A stretch of 9,307 nucleotides of DNA, from contig DBMN01000058.1 of assembly GCA_002298965.1 (NCBI GenBank), forward strand, positions 1,260-10,566, in the 5' to 3' direction. A program made the position numbers and the translations under genes. Position 1 is the first letter of the stretch. Every line of letters begins with the position of its first letter. This document shows positions 4,527-9,307 of the stretch, one piece after another. The notes beneath the pieces are model-generated. The model did no database searches. It saw only the letters and a list, made by a program, of their open reading frames with translations, and had not been told where the DNA came from. This stretch comes from Rhizobiales bacterium UBA697. GTDB taxonomy: Bacteria; Pseudomonadota; Alphaproteobacteria; Rhizobiales; Ancalomicrobiaceae.

Positions 4527-7500
4527 TCAGGCCTCGTCGTCCACCGCCGGGCCGGCCGGCAGGCTGTCGGAGCCGCGCATGACGACGTAGATCGCCGGGA
4601 TCACCAGCACCGTCAGCGCCGTCGACGAGGCGAGGCCGAAGAGCAGCGAGATGGCGAGGCCCTGGAAGATCGGATCGGCCAGGATGAAGGCCGCGCCGAT
4701 CATCGCCGCGATGGCGGTGAGCAGGATCGGCTTGATGCGGATCGCACCGGCCTCCAGCACCACCTCGCGCAGCGTCGCACCCGGCCTTGCGGCGTGGCGG
4801 ATGAAGTCGACCAGCAGGATCGAGTTGCGCACGATGATGCCGGCGAGCGCGATGAAGCCGATCATCGACGTCGCGGTGAAGGGCGCCCCGAACAGCCAGT
4901 GGCCGATGACGATGCCGACCAGCGTCAGCGGCACCGGTGTCAGCACGACCAGCGGCACGCGGAAGGAGCCGAACTGGGCGACGACCAGCAGATAGATGCC
5001 GACCAGCGCCACGCCGAAGGCGCCGCCCATGTCGCGGAAGGTGACCCAGGTGACTTCCCACTCGCCGTCCCACAGGAGGCTGGCGTGGGCCTCGTCCTCG
5101 GGCTGGCCGTGGAGCGACACCGGGGGCGCGCCGTTCGGACCCCAGTCGATCTTCTTCAGCTCGTCGGAGACCGCGAGCATGCCGTAGATCGGGGCCTCGT
5201 AGGCGCCGGCGAGTTCCGCCGTCACCATCTCGGCCGGACGACCGTCGCGGCGGAAGATCGTATGGGAGGCCTTCTCGCGTTCGACGCGGACGAGCGAGCC
5301 GAGTTCGACGTTGCCGCGCGCGCCCGGAACCGGGGTGGCGAGCAGGCGTTCGGTCACCGCGAGATCGGCCTTGGGCATACGGACGGCGATCTCGATCGGC
5401 TCGACCCCGGCGCCGCGGTGGGAATAGCCCACCGGAACGCCGCCGAGCACCGCCCGCATCGTGTCGTAGACCGCCTGTTCGGAGACGCCGTGCCATTCGA
5501 GCGCCGCCTCGTCGAGGCGGAAGCGGATGCGTTCGCCGGGCTCACGCACGGTGTCGTCGACGTCGACGATGAAGGGGACGCGGGTGAAGGCCTCGCGCAC
5601 CTTGGCGGTGACGGCGCGCCGTTCGCCCGCGTCGCGACCGTAGACCTCGACCAGCAGGGTCGAGAGCACCGGCGGCCCCGGCGGCACTTCGATCACCTTG
5701 ACCGAGGAGCCGGGCGGCATCTTCACCTTCGCGTCGATCTTCTTGCGGATGTCGAGAGCGATGGCGTGGCTCTGGCGCGAACGCTCCGACTTCGGCGTCA
5801 GGTTGACCTGGAGGTCGCCCTGCGACGGCGCCGAGCGCAGGAAGTAGTGGCGCACCAGACCGTTGAAGTTGAAGGGGGCGGCGGTGCCGGCATAGGCCTG
5901 GATCGAGGCGAGTTCCGGCACGTCGGCGATCGCCTTGGCGGCCTCGATCAGGGTGCGGTCGGTCGCCTCGAGCGAGGTGCCTTCCGGCAGGTCGAAGACC
6001 ACCTGCAGCTCCGACTTGTTGTCGAAGGGCAAGAGCTTCACCGTCACCCACTTGGTGGCGAAGGGCAGCATCGAGACGACGGTCGCCACACCCACGGCGA
6101 TCAGGAAGCGCTTGGACTTCGCCTTCGTCGCGACGATCGGGCCGGCGACGCGGCGATAGAAGCGGCCGAGCGCGCCCTCGTCGTGTTCGCCGTGACCGGC
6201 CGGTGCGCCGCTCTTGCCGCGCATCTTCACCATCAGCCACGGCGTCAGCATCACCGCGACGAAGAAGGAGAAGAGCATGGCGGCCGAGGCATTGGCCGGG
6301 ATGGGGCTCATGTAGGGGCCCATCATGCCGGAGACGAACATCATCGGCAGCAGCGCCGCGACCACCGTCAGCGTCGCGACGATGGTCGGGTTGCCGACCT
6401 CGGCCACGGCGTCGATCGCCTTGGCGACGGTCGAGCGTCCGTCGGGCATCGACCAGTGGCGATCGATGTTCTCGACCACCACGATGGCGTCGTCGACCAG
6501 GATGCCGATCGAGAAGATCAGCGCGAAGAGCGAGACGCGGTTGATCGTGTAGCCGAGGATCCACGAGGCGAACATGGTGAGGAGGATGGTCGTGGGCACG
6601 ACCACCAGCACCACCAGGCCCTCGCGCCAGCCGACCGCGAAGGCGACCAGCGCGGCGATCGACAGCGTCGCCAGCGCCAGATGGAACAGGAGTTCGCCGA
6701 CCTTCTCGTCGGCGGTCTCGCCGTAGTCGCGGGTCTTGGAGACGACGACGTCCTCGGGGAGGATCTCGTGCTCGATCTTCGCCAGACGATGCTCGATCGT
6801 GTTGGCGATGGTCACGGCATTGGCGCCGGCGCGCTTGGCGATGGCGATGGTGACCGCCGGGGTGGTGGTCAGACCGCCCTTGCCGTCGGGCGCCATGGTC
6901 CAGGCACGGGCCTCCTCGGGGCGTGCTTCGAGCACGACGTCGGCGACGTCCTTGACGTAGACCGGACGGCCGTCGCGCGTGGTGAGCAGCAAGAGGCCGA
7001 CGTCGGGGATGCCCTGCAGCGTCTGGCCGGCGGCGCCCGGGACCTGACGGCCGGCGTCGCGCAGCGTGCCGAGGAGGAACGACCGGTTGGCGTTCTTGAC
7101 CTTCTCGACGAGGTCGTTGAGGGCGATGCCGTAGCGGGCGAGCTTCTCGGGATCGGGCTCGACGCGGATCTGGTCGGCGCGGCCACCCACCGTGTAGGTG
7201 AGGCCGACGTCGTCGATCTTGACCAGTTCGGAGAGGAGCTTGTCGGCGAGCTTCTTCAGCGCGTTGTCCGACCAGCGGTCGGCGACGGCGGGCTTGGGCG
7301 ACAGCGTCAGCGTGACGATGGCGACGTCGTTGATGCCGCGGCCGACGACCAGAGGCTCGGGAATGCCGAGCGGCATGCGCGAGTAGTTGGCGCGCAGCTT
7401 CTCGTGGACGCGCAGGATGGCGTCCTCCGACTTGGTGCCGACCATGAAGCGGGCGGCGGCCATGACGCGGTCGTCGTAGGAATAGGTGTAGACGTGCTCG

Positions 7501-7790
7501 ACGCCGTCGATGCCCTTCAGCACGCCCTCGAGCGGCTTGGTGACGAGCTCGACCACGTCGTCGGCGGCCAGACCGTCGGCCTGGACGAGGACGTCGACCA
7601 TCGGCACCGAGATCTGCGGCTCCTCCTCGCGCGCCAGCGACATCAGCGCCAGCGAACCGAGCGCGATCGAGGCGAAGAGCAGCAGCGGCGTCAGGGCCGA
7701 GCGGATGAAGGCGGCCGTCAGGTGGCCGGCGAGGCCGAGGGCCTTCTTCGAAGGCTCGGCGCCGCTCGCGTGATCGTTGGGACCGCTCAT
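4527..7790 (-). CDS. RND family efflux transporter permease (AcrB/AcrD/AcrF superfamily)
   Basis: This 1087-residue inner-membrane proton/drug antiporter works with the adaptor encoded just upstream and an outer-membrane channel encoded elsewhere. It shows the RND plan: a membrane helix at about 30-53, a large periplasmic domain (about 54-365), six helices (about 366-520), a helix at 560-578, a second periplasmic domain (about 580-915) and five helices to 1070. The first loop has EEEPQISVPMVDV and the motif EPLVVGRGINDVAIVTLTL. The proton relay has Asp433-Asp434 in GILVDDAIVVVEN, as in drug-type RND pumps rather than the VDGA form of metal pumps. Arg1018 and Thr1025 (IRIKPILLT) match AcrB Arg971 and Thr978. 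The AcrB Lys940 position is Arg988 (IVRNSILLVDF). Substrate is unknown. The ATG at 7788-7790 overlaps the adaptor stop (ATGA), which implies coupled translation. A longer open frame to 8888 is only a shadow of the adaptor gene. Confidence 0.95.
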   Translation of the reverse strand: MSGPNDHASGAEPSKKALGLAGHLTAAFIRSALTPLLLFASIALGSLALMSLAREEEPQISVPMVDVLVQADGLAADDVVELVTKPLEGVLKGIDGVEHVYTYSYDDRVMAAARFMVGTKSEDAILRVHEKLRANYSRMPLGIPEPLVVGRGINDVAIVTLTLSPKPAVADRWSDNALKKLADKLLSELVKIDDVGLTYTVGGRADQIRVEPDPEKLARYGIALNDLVEKVKNANRSFLLGTLRDAGRQVPGAAGQTLQGIPDVGLLLLTTRDGRPVYVKDVADVVLEARPEEARAWTMAPDGKGGLTTTPAVTIAIAKRAGANAVTIANTIEHRLAKIEHEILPEDVVVSKTRDYGETADEKVGELLFHLALATLSIAALVAFAVGWREGLVVLVVVPTTILLTMFASWILGYTINRVSLFALIFSIGILVDDAIVVVENIDRHWSMPDGRSTVAKAIDAVAEVGNPTIVATLTVVAALLPMMFVSGMMGPYMSPIPANASAAMLFSFFVAVMLTPWLMVKMRGKSGAPAGHGEHDEGALGRFYRRVAGPIVATKAKSKRFLIAVGVATVVSMLPFATKWVTVKLLPFDNKSELQVVFDLPEGTSLEATDRTLIEAAKAIADVPELASIQAYAGTAAPFNFNGLVRHYFLRSAPSQGDLQVNLTPKSERSRQSHAIALDIRKKIDAKVKMPPGSSVKVIEVPPGPPVLSTLLVEVYGRDAGERRAVTAKVREAFTRVPFIVDVDDTVREPGERIRFRLDEAALEWHGVSEQAVYDTMRAVLGGVPVGYSHRGAGVEPIEIAVRMPKADLAVTERLLATPVPGARGNVELGSLVRVEREKASHTIFRRDGRPAEMVTAELAGAYEAPIYGMLAVSDELKKIDWGPNGAPPVSLHGQPEDEAHASLLWDGEWEVTWVTFRDMGGAFGVALVGIYLLVVAQFGSFRVPLVVLTPVPLTLVGIVIGHWLFGAPFTATSMIGFIALAGIIVRNSILLVDFIRHAARPGATLREVVLEAGAIRIKPILLTAIAAMIGAAFILADPIFQGLAISLLFGLASSTALTVLVIPAIYVVMRGSDSLPAGPAVDDEA

Positions 7791-8833
7791 GGACGCACCA
7801 CCCGGTCGCCGGCCTTCAGGCCGGTCAGGATCTCGACGCCGGCCGGCGCGTCGCCGGTGGCGGGGCGGGGCACGCCGATCTGGACCGGGACCTCGCCGAC
7901 GCCCTCGAGGCGGACGAAGGTCAGGCCCTCGCGGTTGATCACGGCGTCCTTCGGCAGGACGAAGGTCTCGCGTTTGCCGGTCGAGACGAAGACCGAGACG
8001 CGCTCGCCGACGAAATAGTCGCCCATGCCGGGGGCCTCGGCGTCGGCGACGACGCGGCCCTGGTCGAGCTCGGGATAGACGCGGATGATCCTGCCGGCGA
8101 TCGGGCGGGGGTCGGTGGCGCGGTCGAGGCCGCGGCCGGCGACGACGATCGCGTCGCCCTGGCGGATGAAGCGGGCGTGGCGCTCGGGCAGGCGGAGCTT
8201 CAGGACGTAGGTCGCGGTTGCGAGGCTCGCCACCGGCTCGCCCGGCAAGATCACCTGACCCTCGACACCCATCACCCGGAGCACGCGGCCGGCATCGGGC
8301 GCCAACACGCGGCCTTCGACCACCTGCTGCTCGACCACCGACTTCTCGGCCTGGGCGGCGGCGATCTCGGCCTTGGTGACGACCAGCTGGGTCTGGGCGT
8401 CGTCGAGCTTGGCCTGCGGCGCGGCACCGGTGGTGCGCAGCTGGCGGACGCGGTCGAGTTCCATCTGCACCAGCATCAGCTTGGCCTCGAGCGCGCCGAT
8501 GCGGGCATCGGCGGCCTGGAGCTGGAGCCGCAGCTTGGGATCGACGACGACGGCGAGGACATCGTCCTTCGCCACACGATCGCCTTCGACCACCGCCACC
8601 TTCTCCAGCGTGCCGCCGATACGAGCGCGAGCGAGCGGCGCGCGGACGCTCTCGACCGTCGCCAGAACCTCCTTGGCGTCGTCGACCGTGACCGGCGCCA
8701 CGGTCACGACCTCGGCCGCCGCGACCGCGGAGGCCGAGAGGACCAGCGCGAGGGCGAGCGCCGCACGCGAGGCGGCGACACGTCGACGGAAGGCGCCGGC
8801 CGACGGATCGAGGAGAGGAACGGAACGAGGCAT
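7787..8833 (-). CDS. RND efflux periplasmic adaptor (HlyD/membrane fusion protein)
   Basis: This 348-residue periplasmic adaptor links the RND permease to an outer-membrane TolC-type channel. Residues 16-40 (RRRVAASRAALALALVL, then SASAVAAA) look like a Sec signal with cleavage near Ala40; there is no lipobox Cys, so it is not a lipoprotein. The lipoyl/barrel-sandwich halves are at about 62-97 (GGTLEKVAVVEGDRVAKDDVLAVV) and 175-200 (VLAPDAGRVLRVMGVEGQVI). Between them lies a long alpha-hairpin (about 98-172). Its tip, RVRQLRTTGAAPQAKLDDAQ, fits the R-x-L...A...LD pattern known for TolC contact. A beta-barrel (about 208-285) and a membrane-proximal domain (to 348) complete the fold. The length is at the short end for the family. 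It is the first gene of the operon. GGAG lies 11 bases before the ATG at 8831-8833, a weak position. The n-region before the signal is long, so a later start cannot be excluded. Confidence 0.93.
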   Translation of the reverse strand: MPRSVPLLDPSAGAFRRRVAASRAALALALVLSASAVAAAEVVTVAPVTVDDAKEVLATVESVRAPLARARIGGTLEKVAVVEGDRVAKDDVLAVVVDPKLRLQLQAADARIGALEAKLMLVQMELDRVRQLRTTGAAPQAKLDDAQTQLVVTKAEIAAAQAEKSVVEQQVVEGRVLAPDAGRVLRVMGVEGQVILPGEPVASLATATYVLKLRLPERHARFIRQGDAIVVAGRGLDRATDPRPIAGRIIRVYPELDQGRVVADAEAPGMGDYFVGERVSVFVSTGKRETFVLPKDAVINREGLTFVRLEGVGEVPVQIGVPRPATGDAPAGVEILTGLKAGDRVVRP

Positions 8834-8921
8834 GCCGCGGAGTGCTCCAAGCTTGTGTCCGATCGAGGCGGCCGTCGTCCGACGGCACTCTCCCCCCGAC
8901 CGAGGATTCTTGCTTCGATCG

Positions 8922-8949
8922 TATATATTAGATCTTGCTAATCCAACAA
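8922..8949 (-). promoter_or_regulatory. Candidate promoter with operator-like repeat for the efflux operon
   Basis: On the minus strand TTGTTG (8949-8944) and TATATA (8927-8922) are 16 bases apart, in the only AT-rich patch of the 222-bp divergent region. The inverted repeat ATTAG-N6-CTAAT (8927-8942) fills the spacer exactly. A dimeric repressor or MerR-like activator bound there would control the pump and possibly the divergent DUF2892 gene. No regulator gene is adjacent within the window. Confidence 0.5.
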
Positions 8950-9055
8950 GGGGGCGGCATGGTTCTTTCGTAGCTCCCCGAGCCCGGCGCCGGGAGCAGT
9001 GTCCGACTTTTCCGCACGCGGCGCCATCGGCGCTTCGTCGCTCCGGAGTTTCCCC

Positions 9056-9259
9056 ATGAGCATCGACCGCATCGTTCTCGCCTTCGCCGGCGCCATGATC
9101 CTGATTTCACTGGCGCTCGGCTGGACTGTCCACCCGTACTTCCTGTTCTTCACCGCCTTCGTCGGCGCCAACATGCTACAGGCGGCCTTCACCGGCTTCT
9201 GCCCGCTGGCGATGATCCTGAAGAAGCTCGGCGCCAAGCCCGGCTGCGCCTTCGAATGA
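9056..9259 (+). CDS. DUF2892 (YgaP-type) small inner-membrane protein
   Basis: This 67-residue protein has two hydrophobic segments, residues about 5-22 (RIVLAFAGAMILISLALG) and 27-46, and the typical ending AAFTGFCPLAMILKKLG. The family is found alone or fused to rhodanese domains, as in E. coli YgaP, and is often near sulfur or thiol stress genes. Here there is no rhodanese part. Cys49 in the GFCP motif is conserved in the family; Cys64 near the C terminus is extra. The ATG at 9056 is preceded by GGAG at 9 bases. It is divergent from the efflux operon and may share its control region. The molecular function is not established. Confidence 0.88.
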   Translation: MSIDRIVLAFAGAMILISLALGWTVHPYFLFFTAFVGANMLQAAFTGFCPLAMILKKLGAKPGCAFE

Positions 9260-9290
9260 GATCGGCGGCAGACCCGCAGACGAAGAGAGC

Positions 9291-9307
9291 CCCGGTCGAC
9301 GACCGGG
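9291..9307 (+). terminator. Probable terminator after the DUF2892 gene, cut by the window end
   Basis: CCCGGTC (9291-9297) and GACCGGG (9301-9307) form a perfect 7-bp stem with a GAC loop, 31 bases past the DUF2892 stop codon. The stem may continue beyond the window, since GC precedes it, and any T-run is not visible. It suggests the gene is monocistronic. Confidence 0.5.

Noticed and set aside
4302..8018. 1238-residue open frame on the plus strand opposite the efflux operon
   Set aside because: It is a shadow of the RND and adaptor genes caused by high GC. Its translation is full of His, Asp, Arg and Gly with no domain-like pattern, while the minus-strand frame has clear RND motifs.
7791..8888. 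N-terminal extension of the RND permease to 8888
   Set aside because: The sequence is Arg/Gly-rich and antisense to nothing, but out of frame with the clear adaptor gene; the ATGA junction gives the proper RND start.
8983..8994. CCCGGCGCCGGG perfect palindrome upstream of the DUF2892 gene
   Set aside because: A pure G/C palindrome of this length is common in GC-rich DNA, and nothing ties it to a function.

Overview
The window is GC-rich chromosomal DNA, very probably from an alphaproteobacterium (Hyphomicrobiales-like). This is inferred from the strong G/C third-position bias and the gene families: a class II DAHP synthase, a LysE/Lrp pair, an FCD-type GntR regulator and a two-gene RND pump. 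I cannot name a genus from sequence alone. Nothing marks it as mobile: I see no transposase, integrase, att site, tRNA, rRNA or CRISPR array.

Layout from left to right. (1) 1-307 (-): the 5' part of a LysE-family exporter gene, cut by the window edge. It diverges from an Lrp/AsnC regulator at 439-939 (+), a usual exporter/regulator arrangement. (2) 921-1724 (-): a YgiD/LigB-type extradiol ring-opening dioxygenase whose 3' end overlaps the lrp 3' end by 19 bp. (3) 1725-1906: an intergenic stretch with several hairpins built on one short motif, including a probable terminator for the next gene. (4) 1907-3304 (-): class II DAHP synthase, the first enzyme of the shikimate pathway. Its likely promoter has the -10 box inside an inverted repeat, and a 15-codon upstream reading frame overlaps its start codon. 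(5) 3305-3736: a 432-bp gene-free region with an AT-rich patch and two leader hairpins in front of (6) 3737-4444 (+), a GntR/FCD regulator. (7) 4471-4496: a strong hairpin that can end transcription from both sides. (8) 4527-8833 (-): a two-gene efflux operon, periplasmic adaptor then RND permease, with a 4-bp ATGA overlap. (9) 8834-9055: a divergent control region with an inverted repeat filling the spacer of the presumed pump promoter. (10) 9056-9259 (+): a small DUF2892 membrane protein, followed by a hairpin cut by the window end.

How the genes work together: the adaptor and permease form an inner-membrane/periplasm efflux unit. It needs an outer-membrane channel of the TolC type, which is not encoded here. 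The LysE exporter and Lrp regulator probably form an amino-acid export switch. DAHP synthase and the dioxygenase face the same way but look separately transcribed, because a hairpin lies between them. The target of the GntR regulator cannot be read from this window.

I found no clearly new multi-gene system. The best leads are regulatory: the hairpin that would mask the dioxygenase ribosome binding site, the operator-like repeat in the pump promoter, and the structured leaders of the DAHP synthase and GntR genes.
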